NCBI GenBank assembly: GCA_947488625.1
Contig: CANKZR010000005.1
Location: 35,113-99,112 of the forward strand
Source of the DNA: an uncultured Sphingomonadaceae bacterium
GTDB taxonomy: Bacteria > Pseudomonadota > Alphaproteobacteria > Sphingomonadales > Sphingomonadaceae
DNA: 64,000 nucleotides
Direction of reading: 5' to 3'
Shown here: piece after piece, positions 42,276 through 50,979 of the stretch
How positions within the stretch are numbered: the first letter of the stretch is position 1
Layout of the letters: every line of letters starts with the position of its first letter
Made by a program: the position numbers and the translations under genes
Notes under the pieces: model-generated
What the model was told of the DNA's origin: nothing
Seen by the model: only the letters and a program-made list of their open reading frames with translations
Databases searched by the model: none

Positions 42276-43511
42276 TCACAAATCGGCTGGTTCAGCCAAA
42301 TGCTGCCGATGGCGGACCATCGGCTTCACGAGCAGAAAGTAGCTGGCGACGAAGAGAGCAATACAAAGTAGCTGCGATGAGGTGTAATCTCCATCGCCGA
42401 TAAGAAGGCCAGCTATAATCGGTCCCGCGCCCACTCCAATTACTTGCAGGGCGATCGCATAGGACATCATCTTGCCCTTGGTCTCAAATTCACAGACTTT
42501 TGCGAGGATAAAGGGGAGCGCAAAGTTCCAGAGGAAATTGAAACCGCAAACGGCACTTATGAAAATCGCATAGTCAGTCAAATTGAGAAGCAGCGCGATA
42601 CTCAATGCACCTCCCGCCATTCCGATCAAAATGGCCAAGTGTGCAGAAATGCGTCCAGCGAGGAAAACTGAAGATAACGCACCGCCAACAGCGACAACTT
42701 GGGACAAGAACAATGCGTCGGCCACACCTTGCTCGGTAAAGCCTGCGGAAAGGCCGACCAGCGCAAGAATGCCCCAGGTAATTCCGATGGCGAGATTGTA
42801 CGCAAGGATACTGGACAGCGCTAAAATGATGAGAAAACTGCTTAGCTGGCGGCTCTTGGGGTTATGCGCTTCTTCCGAATGGTGAGACCTGATAACCAAC
42901 CTGGCTGTCGGGAGCGCGAGGAGACAAATCGCGGCGAACATATAAAACAGGTTCGCGATCCCAAACGCGTCGAAGAACGCCGGCATAAACCAAAGCAGGA
43001 GGGCGCCATAAGAGAGCAGCGATGTCAGGTAGACAGCAAGATTGCGCTCAGTATGCCGAGTCACACTGATTAGGGTAAAACTGATCGAAATGATTGCGCC
43101 GTGGCCTGCGCCAGCGATGAAACGGAAGGTGTAGAGGAGGTCATCGTCGACAAAGGCTGCACTAAGGATGTTGCCAACTGCGGCCAACAGGAGTCCAGCC
43201 GCTACAACGAATCGCCAGTTTAGCCGAGCGGTAACGAAGGCAAGGATAACTGCCGAAATGGCCGTTCCCAGCATTTCTATACCTGCAAGATTGACGGCTT
43301 CTGGCTCCGTCCTGCCGAGTTCCGTGACGAAACCTTGAACGAGACCAGGTTGGACGATGAACGACAGCACTCCCACCGTGCCAAGCAAGATAGAGGAGAG
43401 CAGAGAAGGCAAGCCGCCCTTGAAGGTCCGAGATGAATCTCCGGGCACGGACAGTTCGATAGTCACGAGCAAGAACCCCCGGCTCGCTGTCTCGCCATGT
43501 TCGGATCGCAA
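42276..43511 (-). CDS. MFS transporter
   Basis: 411 residues with about 12 hydrophobic helices in two groups of six split by a polar loop (about 195-215, RSHHSEEAHNPKSRQ). ARLNWRFVVAAGLLLAAVGN and AAFVDDDLLYTFRFIAGAGHG carry the MFS half motifs. The first 25 residues are polar; an internal start is possible. It heads the minus-strand operon with the OCD, RidA, DadA and thiolase genes and likely imports their substrate. A copy of the IacR-type operator lies 168-187 bases upstream, so it may belong to the same regulon. It is a paralogue of the truncated MFS gene at 63266. Confidence 0.88.
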   Translation of the reverse strand: MRSEHGETASRGFLLVTIELSVPGDSSRTFKGGLPSLLSSILLGTVGVLSFIVQPGLVQGFVTELGRTEPEAVNLAGIEMLGTAISAVILAFVTARLNWRFVVAAGLLLAAVGNILSAAFVDDDLLYTFRFIAGAGHGAIISISFTLISVTRHTERNLAVYLTSLLSYGALLLWFMPAFFDAFGIANLFYMFAAICLLALPTARLVIRSHHSEEAHNPKSRQLSSFLIILALSSILAYNLAIGITWGILALVGLSAGFTEQGVADALFLSQVVAVGGALSSVFLAGRISAHLAILIGMAGGALSIALLLNLTDYAIFISAVCGFNFLWNFALPFILAKVCEFETKGKMMSYAIALQVIGVGAGPIIAGLLIGDGDYTSSQLLCIALFVASYFLLVKPMVRHRQHLAEPADL

Positions 43512-43904
43512 GGTACGAAAGACTGCAGTCGGAATGGTTGGTGATTGCAGGTTCTCGCCTTGTTGGTGGTAAAATTAATCACGTTAACCCTCCCCATCTC
43601 GCCGACATTTGCGTGCGAAAACCGGCCCCTCGAACTCTCAGCAGTCCGTTGCAGCCACAAACTTCAGGGATACCTGAATTACGTGAGTATTCAAGTAAAA
43701 TGTGATTGGGTGATGTGTGACAACTGCCGCTCGCTTGGGCCGGCGGCTATTGTGCCGATGGTCATGCTGCTCTAGCAGCGGCTAGAATTCGCATTGCACT
43801 CAGTGTGAGTGCTCTTGCATGATTCCCAAATGCGGGAAGGCATTTATGCAGGTGGCACCCGCCACTGAGGTGCGGGGCCGTAACTGTGCACGGATAGAGA
43901 ACAG
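43512..43904. other. Intergenic region between the MFS operon and iacR
   Basis: 393 bases, AT-richer than its surroundings. Short frames occur but none has a ribosome site or recognisable protein. The only structure I see is the 20-base inverted repeat at 43679-43698; the divergent promoters of the MFS operon and iacR must lie here. Confidence 0.5.
43679..43698. promoter_or_regulatory. Probable IacR operator, site 1
   Basis: TTACGTGA-GTAT-TCAAGTAA. Outside its 4-base spacer it is identical in all 16 positions to the site at 45991-46010 read on the other strand, and nearly so to the site at 45900. It is an imperfect palindrome of the size bound by MarR dimers and lies upstream of iacR and the MFS operon. 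Confidence 0.75.
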
Positions 43905-44390
43905 ATGGTGAAAGCGGGACAAGTTACAAAAGCAGCATCTGAAAGCAATGCAGCGACCTACGACTTCGATTTTCGGAATTGGCATTTCTATTGGCTAGCG
44001 CGTGCAGACAGGTCTTACCTGTCAAATCTTGAGCCTGCGCTGCAGCGTCACGAACTCGATATCGCAGCCTGGCGCGTGCTCATGATCCTCCATGCTCGAC
44101 AACTTGCAAGCGTGTCAGATCTGGCAGATCATTCAATCACTAAGCTTTCTACAATGACCAGAATTGTCCAGCGGATGAGCAAGGATGGCTTGGTGATCTG
44201 TGCCCCAAATGAAGAGGACCGGCGGATCACGATGGTTCGGATCACGGAGAAAGGAGAACTGGCGGGCAAAGCCGCATGGGGCGAAGCATCTCGCATCGCC
44301 AACAGCGCTTTTGAAGGGTTTTCGCCCGCCGAGAAGCGACAGTTGGTCAGCTTGCTGAAGCGCTTGGACCGCAACCTTGCTAATCGCTAG
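43905..44390 (+). CDS. iacR: IacR-like MarR-family regulator
   Basis: 161 residues. A MarR winged helix: ALQRHELDIAAWRVLMILHA leads into LASVSDLADHSITKLSTMTRIVQRM (recognition helix), and the wing KDGLVICAPNEEDRRITMVRI with its DxR motif. In other iac clusters a MarR protein, IacR, represses the operon and is released by indole-3-acetate; position and cluster content make this its counterpart. The operator repeats around it support that. It is convergent with the aldehyde dehydrogenase gene 17 bases away. Confidence 0.85.
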   Translation: MVKAGQVTKAASESNAATYDFDFRNWHFYWLARADRSYLSNLEPALQRHELDIAAWRVLMILHARQLASVSDLADHSITKLSTMTRIVQRMSKDGLVICAPNEEDRRITMVRITEKGELAGKAAWGEASRIANSAFEGFSPAEKRQLVSLLKRLDRNLANR

Positions 44391-44407
44391 AAGGGTAGTC
44401 GGCGCGG

Positions 44408-45844
44408 CTATCCATTCGCTCGCTCGTAGAAGACCTTGCTATCGGTAAAGCTCTTCAGACCTTCCACGCCGAATTGTACCCCAATGCCTGAAGCTTTTAC
44501 GCCGCCGAAGGGCACCATTGGATTAAGTTCCGCGTGGGTGTTGATGTAGACGGTGCCGGCGTTAATCGCGTTTGCCACATTCTCGCGCTCCGCGCTTTCG
44601 CCACCCCAAACCGACGCACACAATCCGAACTCTCCTTCGTTGGCCCATTCGATCGCTTGCTCAAGGTTGGGATACGGCACGATAGGCAAGGCTGGGCCGA
44701 ACTGTTCTTCGGTCACGATTGCCATGTCCTGGCGGCAATTTCCGAGGATGGCTGGCCGCAACGCGAAACCGTTGCCGACAGGTTCGCCGCCTGCAGCCAG
44801 CGAAGCGCCTGACTTGAGGGCGTCCTGTGTCAGCTTGCGCACCTTCTCGTATTGCGCCTCATTCTGCACCGGACCCATGGCAACACCATCATCAAGGCCG
44901 TTTCCTACGACCGTCGCCTGAGCCAATTCTGCCAATGCGGCGACCAATGCATCATGATCTGCTTCCGGGACATACACCCGCTTGATCGCACCGCAGGTCT
45001 GTCCCGCGTTAATGAATGCGCCAAAGAACAAACCCGGCGCGATCGCTTCGACCGGCGTTCCTGGCAGGATGATTGCCGGGTCATTGCCTCCGAGTTCGAG
45101 CGAGCAATCCGTAATGTTCTCAGCTGCTGCATGCATCACTTTCTTCCCCGTAGCTGTCGATCCGGTGAAGATTATCTTATCGATGTCCGGATGCCCGCTA
45201 AGGGCCGCGCCTACCAAACCATCACCCGTCACCACGTTAAGCACACCAGCAGGGAGGGTCTCGTTGAGCAGCTCCACTGCGCGCAATGTAGAAAGTGGAG
45301 TGAGTTCAGAAGGCTTTATCACCACACAGTTGCCCGTCCGAAGGGCGGGCAGAATATGCCAGACTGCGATTAACAATGGCCAGTTCCAAGGCGTTATCGA
45401 TCCAACTACACCTTTTGGTACGCGTCGTTGCACCACGCTCAACCCCTCGCCGGCAGGCAATACCTCCTCGGTTAGAGAAAGTTGCGATGTCGCCATCGAC
45501 CATCCGATGCAGCCGCCCACTTCGAATTGAGAGCCAAACCCTCCAGCGACGAGCGGTTTTCCCTGCTCACGAGTGATCAAGCTGGCTAGTTCGACAGCAT
45601 GAGCTTCGAACACTGATCCAATCTTTTGGCAGAATTCGGCTCGCTCCTCGTCAGCGAGGCCGCTCCACGCTGGGAAAGCGGCACGCGCTGCAGCCACTGC
45701 AGCATCGACCGCTTCAGCTGTGCCAAGCGAACAGGTTCCCACTAACTCTCCGTCGAACGGGCTGCGAATCTCGCTGACCGAGTCGGTATCTACCGGCTTG
45801 CCATCGATGATCATGGGATAATGGCGGTCAAAAATCTTGTTCAT
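44408..45844 (-). CDS. NAD(P)-dependent aldehyde dehydrogenase
   Basis: 478 residues. Catalytic cysteine in NAGQTCGAIKRVYV (about residue 284), general base Glu in LELGGNDP (about 251), and the NAD-binding FTGSTATGKKVMHAAA. The N-terminus (ITREQGKPL at about 86) is also family-typical. The gene faces away from iacH across a 185-base gap with two IacR-type operators, so it should be co-induced with the iac operon. In that context oxidation of indole-3-acetaldehyde to indole-3-acetate is a reasonable guess; the sequence does not fix the substrate. Confidence 0.85.
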   Translation of the reverse strand: MNKIFDRHYPMIIDGKPVDTDSVSEIRSPFDGELVGTCSLGTAEAVDAAVAAARAAFPAWSGLADEERAEFCQKIGSVFEAHAVELASLITREQGKPLVAGGFGSQFEVGGCIGWSMATSQLSLTEEVLPAGEGLSVVQRRVPKGVVGSITPWNWPLLIAVWHILPALRTGNCVVIKPSELTPLSTLRAVELLNETLPAGVLNVVTGDGLVGAALSGHPDIDKIIFTGSTATGKKVMHAAAENITDCSLELGGNDPAIILPGTPVEAIAPGLFFGAFINAGQTCGAIKRVYVPEADHDALVAALAELAQATVVGNGLDDGVAMGPVQNEAQYEKVRKLTQDALKSGASLAAGGEPVGNGFALRPAILGNCRQDMAIVTEEQFGPALPIVPYPNLEQAIEWANEGEFGLCASVWGGESAERENVANAINAGTVYINTHAELNPMVPFGGVKASGIGVQFGVEGLKSFTDSKVFYERANG

Positions 45845-45899
45845 CTCGGTATCCTCATTCAGCCCAACTTCGCGGATTTTTCGCTCATACGGCGTATCA

Positions 45900-46010
45900 A
45901 TACGTGAATTATCAAGTTTATGTCAAATGCGAGTTTGGTGATTTCTCTATCCCGCCCACCAACCGAGGTACGCCTTGCAGCCTAACTATTTTACTTGACA
46001 ATTCACGTAA
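45900..46010. promoter_or_regulatory. iacH: Divergent ALDH / iacH control region with two IacR-type operators
   Basis: Site 2 at 45900-45919 reads ATACGTGA-ATTA-TCAAGTTT; site 3 at 45991-46010 reads TTACTTGA-CAAT-TCACGTAA, the reverse complement of the consensus. They are 91 bases apart, near nine helical turns. Site 3 contains TTGACA (45995-46000), a good -35 box, so binding would block RNA polymerase. Site 2 is 55 bases upstream of the ALDH start; site 3 is 20 bases upstream of the iacH start. Confidence 0.75.
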
Positions 46011-46029
46011 TATCGCAACCATTAGCGCC

Positions 46030-47190
46030 ATGGGAGAAGGAACTCACAGCAGCGATTCTCGATCGGTTTTTGCGCGCTTCGAATTGGGGAGCGGGCAGCA
46101 AACTGTCGTAGTGAAGGATTGTATCGATATCGCCGGAAAGGTGACCTCGATGGGAACGAAGGCGCTGGCTGATTCTCCTCCTGCGAGTGCTCATGCCAAC
46201 GTCGTTGAAGGCCTCCTAAAAGGTGGAGCAAGGATAATAGGTAAGGCCAATATGCATCCGCTCGCCTATGGCGTGACAGGATTTAATGACTGGCTCGGTA
46301 CACCTGTCAATTCTAACTACCCGGACCGAATCCCTGGCGGATCCTCAAGTGGATCTGCAGCGGCGGTCGCGGCGGGCGAAGCAAGGCTTGCCATTGGAAC
46401 CGATACCGGTGGGTCTGTCAGGATGCCTGCGTCATGCTGTGGCATTGTTGGGTTGAAGCCAACTTTCGGCCTGATTGATCGAACAGGCGTTCATCCGGCC
46501 AAATCGACACTCGACTGCCTTGGACCCTTGGCGCGCTGTGTAGACGATATTGAGCTGACAATGGGCTGGATGGTGCCGGGTTTCTCCCGAGTTGACGCGC
46601 CCTTTGGACGAATTTGCCTGCTTGATGTGGCGTGCGATCAGCGAGTCAAAGTAGCAATTGACCGCTTTGCCGAGGCGTTCTTGCCTGATGCCAAGCGCCA
46701 CCATCTGCCGCTGATGGAGGAGGCGCATCAAGCTGGCCTCAAGATAATTGCAGCGGAGACATTCCAGGCAGTCGGCCAGCTCGCCGATAACGAACACCTT
46801 CAGGCCGATGTGCGACTGCGACTTCAGCAAGCCTCCGCAATCACAGCGGAGGATGTCGCTGGCGCTGAGCGTACGCGAAATTTGTTCCGGCTGGAAGTTG
46901 ACCGCCTTCTGGATGAATTTGTGGCCCTTTTGCTGCCCTCTATGCCGCGGCCTGCACCACTTCTTTCGGAGGCGCATGATCCCGCCACAATCGTTCCGCT
47001 CACGCAACTCCTGCGCCCATTCAATTTGTCAGGTCATCCGGCAATTTCTCTGCCGTTTGAGACCAGCGACGGGGCGCCGTTCGGCCTGCAGCTTGTGGGA
47101 GGGAAAGGTAAAGATGCCGAGCTTTGTGCAATCGCCCGAAACATCGAGCAGAAAATTAGTGAACATCGGAAAGTAGGAGGCAAGTCATGA
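46030..47190 (+). CDS. iacH: IacH-like amidase
   Basis: 386 residues from ATG 46030. Amidase-signature catalytic triad: Lys29 (VVVKDCIDIAG), cis-Ser105 (GGSSSGS, 103-109) and nucleophile Ser129 (GTDTGGSVRMP). It is the first gene of the iac-type order H-A-B-I-C-D-E. IacH is thought to hydrolyse an amide or lactam of an indole-3-acetate intermediate; its exact step is unsettled. No good ribosome site precedes the ATG, and the -35-like TTGACA is only about 30 bases away, so a leaderless transcript is possible. A longer frame to 45904 would pass through the operators and is not chosen. Overlaps iacA by 4 bases. Confidence 0.85.
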   Translation: MGEGTHSSDSRSVFARFELGSGQQTVVVKDCIDIAGKVTSMGTKALADSPPASAHANVVEGLLKGGARIIGKANMHPLAYGVTGFNDWLGTPVNSNYPDRIPGGSSSGSAAAVAAGEARLAIGTDTGGSVRMPASCCGIVGLKPTFGLIDRTGVHPAKSTLDCLGPLARCVDDIELTMGWMVPGFSRVDAPFGRICLLDVACDQRVKVAIDRFAEAFLPDAKRHHLPLMEEAHQAGLKIIAAETFQAVGQLADNEHLQADVRLRLQQASAITAEDVAGAERTRNLFRLEVDRLLDEFVALLLPSMPRPAPLLSEAHDPATIVPLTQLLRPFNLSGHPAISLPFETSDGAPFGLQLVGGKGKDAELCAIARNIEQKISEHRKVGGKS

Positions 47191-48356
47191 ATATCTCTCA
47201 AGGAAAGCTCAGCCCAGAGGCGGGGCTCCTGGAGTCGCCCGTTCTGGCCTCTCTCTTGGAAAGTCTGCCAGCGCGAGGCACCGAAATTCGCAGTGCACAG
47301 CAAGTACCTGCGGACATCGTTGAAAGGCTTCGAGAGATAGGTGTCTACCGCGCGCTCGTCGCGAAGCAGTTCGGCGGAATGGAGGCATCACCAGTTGAAT
47401 TTCTGAAGTTGATCGAACGTATTTCCGCGGTTGATGCCTGTGTCGGCTGGGTGGCAAGCTTTGGCTTTTCCGCGATTTATCTTTCCGCCCTTCCCGTTGC
47501 CACGCTGGAAAAAATGTATGCCAATGGGCCGGATGTCATATTTGCGGGCGGTATTTTTCCTCCGCAGACGGCAACACCGGTAGACGGCGGTCTTGAAGTC
47601 AACGGTCGTTGGGCTTGGGGCAGCGGGTGCACCGGGGCCGATCTGATCGGCGTCGGCATCAAGGTCGATGATGGCAAGCAGTATGGCGGTCTGCCACGGA
47701 TCGCCGTGATGCCTGCAGAGAAGGTAACGATCGACAAAGGCCATTGGAACGTGAATGGCATGCGCGGCACGGGAAGCCACGACATGGTGGTTGAAGGCGT
47801 CGTTGTCCCCGAAGAATGGACTTTTATTCGCGGTGGCGCGTCCAACCTTGCTTCGCCGTTATACAAGTATCCCTCGATGGCGCTTGCCGCACAGGTACTC
47901 GCAATCGTTGGCCTAGGCGCTGCAAGGGGATCGCTTGATCACGTGATCGAGATCGCTGGCGGCCGTAGCTCGATTACTGGAGCGCCGAACCTCGCGGACA
48001 GGGCTTTCGTTCAGACAGATCTCGCCAAGGCGGAAGCAAACTTTCGGTCTGCAAAGGCATTTTTCTATGAAGTGACAGCCGACGCTTACGAAACCCTTCT
48101 CTCGGGCGCTGAGCTTACCCAGGAGCAAAAGGTTATGCTGCGGCTGGCTTCCAGCAATGCTGCCCGAGTGGGTGCGGATGTTTGCACCGACATGTACCGG
48201 ATTACCGGGACAACCGGCATCTACACAGAAAGCGAAATAGGCCGAAAAATGCAGGACGCCATGATCGTGCCGCAACACGCGTTTCTTTCGGAAGGGACAT
48301 ACATGAGCGCAGGTCGCTGCATGCTTGGCCTCGACCCCCTTCCGGGGTTCCCGTGA
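47187..48356 (+). CDS. iacA: IacA-like flavin-dependent monooxygenase (acyl-CoA dehydrogenase fold)
   Basis: 389 residues. Acyl-CoA dehydrogenase-fold oxygenase of the HsaA/DszC type: RLREIGVYRALVAKQFGGME at the N-terminus and ERISAVDACVGWVASFGFSA, then GRWAWGSGCTGADL and VNGMRGTGSHDMVVEGVVVP in the beta domain. IacA starts indole-3-acetate breakdown by oxidising the indole ring, using reduced flavin from IacG. No acyl-CoA dehydrogenase catalytic Glu context is obvious, fitting a hydroxylase. Second gene of the operon; followed by iacB after 22 bases. Confidence 0.87.
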   Translation: MNISQGKLSPEAGLLESPVLASLLESLPARGTEIRSAQQVPADIVERLREIGVYRALVAKQFGGMEASPVEFLKLIERISAVDACVGWVASFGFSAIYLSALPVATLEKMYANGPDVIFAGGIFPPQTATPVDGGLEVNGRWAWGSGCTGADLIGVGIKVDDGKQYGGLPRIAVMPAEKVTIDKGHWNVNGMRGTGSHDMVVEGVVVPEEWTFIRGGASNLASPLYKYPSMALAAQVLAIVGLGAARGSLDHVIEIAGGRSSITGAPNLADRAFVQTDLAKAEANFRSAKAFFYEVTADAYETLLSGAELTQEQKVMLRLASSNAARVGADVCTDMYRITGTTGIYTESEIGRKMQDAMIVPQHAFLSEGTYMSAGRCMLGLDPLPGFP

Positions 48357-48378
48357 AATTGGAGTGAGGAGCCAAGCC

Positions 48379-48735
48379 ATGAATAAGACAAATCCAATTC
48401 GAACCCTGTTTTGCGGCGCCGTGCTGCAGGGCTTTTTCGACCTTCCTTCGGCAGACATCATGACTGTGCTCAATGCGACGGGCAAGATGATCCGCACTAT
48501 CCGCGAGATGGACGGGGTCGAAGTGATCGGCACAATGGATGACGACGAAACGATGGTTGGCACATCGCCCGATGGCTTCCCCTGGACTTTCTACATCCTC
48601 GCCGATGTCGAAAATCGCGACAAGGCAATCGAGGTCTGCAACCTCTTCCGCACGACCGAAGTGGGTGAGTACCGCCTGTGGAAGTACATGCGGGTCGAAG
48701 CGCGCCTCGGTCGCGAGCTGGTGATGCCAGAATGA
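48379..48735 (+). CDS. iacB: IacB-like small protein
   Basis: 118 residues from ATG 48379. The protein looks like a compact ferredoxin-like alpha/beta fold (IRTLFCGAVLQGFFDLPSAD, PWTFYILADVENRDKAIEVC, LWKYMRVEARLGREL). Its identity is based on length and on its fixed place between iacA and iacI; the biochemical role of IacB is not established, as far as I know. Overlaps the iacI start by 4 bases (ATGA). Confidence 0.75.
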   Translation: MNKTNPIRTLFCGAVLQGFFDLPSADIMTVLNATGKMIRTIREMDGVEVIGTMDDDETMVGTSPDGFPWTFYILADVENRDKAIEVCNLFRTTEVGEYRLWKYMRVEARLGRELVMPE

Positions 48736-49259
48736 GCGATCAGAACGTCCTCCACCGGTTGGACGAACTCGAGAGCGAAGGGGCAATCCGCCGCCTTGTC
48801 GCGCGGTACTTCGCGATCTGTGATGATCTGGGGCCCAGCACGCCGTTCGATGAGCTGGGAGAGCTGTTCGCCGAAGATGCGCTATGGGAAGGCAAGGGAC
48901 GCTATGCCAAGGCTTTTGGTCGCTATGAAGGGCGCTCTGCGATCGTGGAAATGATCCGATCCTACTGTGTGCCGACCCCGCATTTCGCCATGACTGCGCA
49001 TTTCGTTTCGAGCGAGCAGATCGAAGTCGAAGGCGCGCGAGCGCGGGGGAATTGGATGATGCTGCAGACCAGCGATTACGCCGATGGCACGGCCGATTTC
49101 AGGAGCGCCCGTCTTTCGATGAAGTTTTCTCGGGCCGACGGGCTTTGGACGATCGCTAGTTTCCTGACTCAGAACATTTTTTCACGCCAGGTCGAGCCAT
49201 GGAATGATGAGCAAAGTATCGCCGTTCCAGACCAGCCAACTAGCGGAGGCAAGCAATGA
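48732..49259 (+). CDS. iacI: IacI-like SnoaL-fold protein
   Basis: 175 residues from ATG 48732. SnoaL/NTF2 cone: the N-terminal helix ESEGAIRRLVARYFAICDDL, the strand EDALWEGKGRYAKAFGRYEG and the later RSARLSMKFSRADGLWTIAS. IacI is reported to act on 2-oxindole-3-acetate-type intermediates in the pathway (from memory). Order B-I-C agrees with known iac clusters. The small size resembles ring-hydroxylating dioxygenase beta subunits too, but a better beta subunit (iacD) follows. Confidence 0.8.
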   Translation: MSDQNVLHRLDELESEGAIRRLVARYFAICDDLGPSTPFDELGELFAEDALWEGKGRYAKAFGRYEGRSAIVEMIRSYCVPTPHFAMTAHFVSSEQIEVEGARARGNWMMLQTSDYADGTADFRSARLSMKFSRADGLWTIASFLTQNIFSRQVEPWNDEQSIAVPDQPTSGGKQ

Positions 49260-50491
49260 AGCATCAGGACTATGCCAGTCTGGTGAAGAAAGATCGGGTG
49301 CATACCGCACTCTACACCGACCCCGCCATCTTCGAACAGGAGATGGAACGAATTTTTAAGTCGACCTGGGTGTGGGTCGCGCATGATAGTGAGATTCCGA
49401 ACAAGAATGACTGGATCTCGACCCATGTCGGGAAAGAACCTGTCATCGTAAACCGGGACAAGAACGGCACGGTTCGGGTAATGCTAAATCGCTGCCGACA
49501 CCGAGGCGCGACGATCTGCGAGAAGAAGAAGGGCAACTCACCCGGATTTGTATGCCCCTATCACGCGTGGACCTATGGCGTTGACGGGAGCCTGAAAGGC
49601 CTGCCGCTTCCCAAGGGTTACAAGGATTTCGACAAGAGCGACTATGGCCTCATTCAGTTGCGCGTCGAAAGCTACAACGGGCTGATCTTCGCGACTTTCA
49701 ACGAAGATGCGCCACCGCTCAAGGAATTCCTCGGCCGTGCTCGACCATGGATCGATCTCTTCATGAAGCAGGGCGGTGGCTACCCCGTCAAGACGCTCGG
49801 CGAACACAAGTTCAACTTCCCAGGCAACTGGAAGATCCAACTCGAGAACACGACAGACGCCTATCACTTCCCGGTCGTTCACAAGAGTTTTCTTTCCTCA
49901 CTCGACGGTGACACTGAGGAGCTGTTCTCCTTCATGGACGCAGGCGGCTACGTCGAGGATCTCGGCAATGGCCACTCGGTGATGGTGATGATCCCCGAGC
50001 TGGTCGATCTGGAAGAGGATCTCGACCAGCCGATCCCTGAGCGATTTGCTGAACTGGCAGAAGAGTTGCGCAAGGATCACAGCGAGGCGGAAGTGCGCCG
50101 AATTGTCCGTGCGGTAACGGGATCGGGCTTTAACGTGAATCTGTTCCCCAACCTCGCCTGTTCGATGGCCTTCTTCCGCGTACTACGCCCATTGTCAGTC
50201 GATGAAACCGAAATTCGGCACATCGCGATCGGCATGGACGGTGGCCCCGCGGCTGCGAACCGCATGCGCCTGCGCCTGCATGAGCATTTTCAGGGCCCGA
50301 TGGGTTTTGGCACTACCGATGACGCTGAGGCTTGGGAACGCGTTCAGCGCGGTGCGCAAGCTGGAGAAGATGATGTCTGGATCATGCTCAACCGCGGCGA
50401 AGACAAGACCGAGAGCAATGCCGGCGATGTAACCGCTGAAACCGGAATGCGCGCTGCCTATCAGATGTGGAAAGAGGTAATGACGAAATGA
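49256..50491 (+). CDS. iacC: IacC-like Rieske dioxygenase large subunit
   Basis: 411 residues. Rieske [2Fe-2S] ligands Cys80-x-His82 and Cys100-xx-His103 (NRCRHRGATICE and FVCPYHAWTYG). Mononuclear iron site: Asp201 bridging, His204 and His209 in NTTDAYHFPVVHKSF. IacC with IacD dihydroxylates the aromatic ring of the indole-3-acetate intermediate, leading to catechol. Electrons should come from the ferredoxin (60764) and its reductase (61087). Overlaps iacI and iacD by 4 bases each. Confidence 0.93.
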   Translation: MKHQDYASLVKKDRVHTALYTDPAIFEQEMERIFKSTWVWVAHDSEIPNKNDWISTHVGKEPVIVNRDKNGTVRVMLNRCRHRGATICEKKKGNSPGFVCPYHAWTYGVDGSLKGLPLPKGYKDFDKSDYGLIQLRVESYNGLIFATFNEDAPPLKEFLGRARPWIDLFMKQGGGYPVKTLGEHKFNFPGNWKIQLENTTDAYHFPVVHKSFLSSLDGDTEELFSFMDAGGYVEDLGNGHSVMVMIPELVDLEEDLDQPIPERFAELAEELRKDHSEAEVRRIVRAVTGSGFNVNLFPNLACSMAFFRVLRPLSVDETEIRHIAIGMDGGPAAANRMRLRLHEHFQGPMGFGTTDDAEAWERVQRGAQAGEDDVWIMLNRGEDKTESNAGDVTAETGMRAAYQMWKEVMTK

Positions 50492-50979
50492 GCACGCTGA
50501 CCGCAGATAGCAGACTGGCGCATGCCGCCGAGTTTATCTCGCTCGAAGCCGATCTGCTTGACCAGTATGACTATCAGTCATGGCTCGCGCTGTGGGTCGA
50601 GGAAGGCAAGTACGTGGTTCCGGTCGAGCCTGACGAGCAGAATTTCGAGGACACGCTCAACTACGCCTATGACAATGCCGCAATGCGGGACATGCGCGTA
50701 CGACGCTTGACCAGTGGCGAGTCCATGTCGGCCTCGCATTCTGCGCGAACGCTTCGGAACGTCTCGCGCTTCCGCATTCTCGGTACCGAAGCGAATGGCG
50801 ACCTGCGTGTTCGCAATGCGCAGACTTTGATCGAATACAAGTTCGACCGCCATCGTAGCTTTGCCGCCAATGTCGAATGGGTGCTGCGCCCTAATGGCGC
50901 CCGTTTGCAGATCGTCCAAAAGGTCGTGCGACTTATCAACGGCGGTGATTCGCTTACAGGACTCACCTTCCTGCCATGA
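50488..50979 (+). CDS. iacD: IacD-like Rieske dioxygenase small subunit
   Basis: 163 residues from ATG 50488 (ATGA overlap with iacC). Typical ring-hydroxylating dioxygenase beta subunit: AAEFISLEADLLDQYDYQSW, then LWVEEGKYVVPVEPDEQNFE and SHSARTLRNVSRFRIL. It has no metal site; it holds the alpha3beta3 hexamer together. A 7-residue longer start exists at 50467 but lies within iacC. Confidence 0.92.
   Translation: MSTLTADSRLAHAAEFISLEADLLDQYDYQSWLALWVEEGKYVVPVEPDEQNFEDTLNYAYDNAAMRDMRVRRLTSGESMSASHSARTLRNVSRFRILGTEANGDLRVRNAQTLIEYKFDRHRSFAANVEWVLRPNGARLQIVQKVVRLINGGDSLTGLTFLP

Noticed and set aside
43545..43775. 76-codon frame in the MFS-iacR gap
   Set aside because: No ribosome site, and it runs across the predicted operator; the composition is not protein-like.
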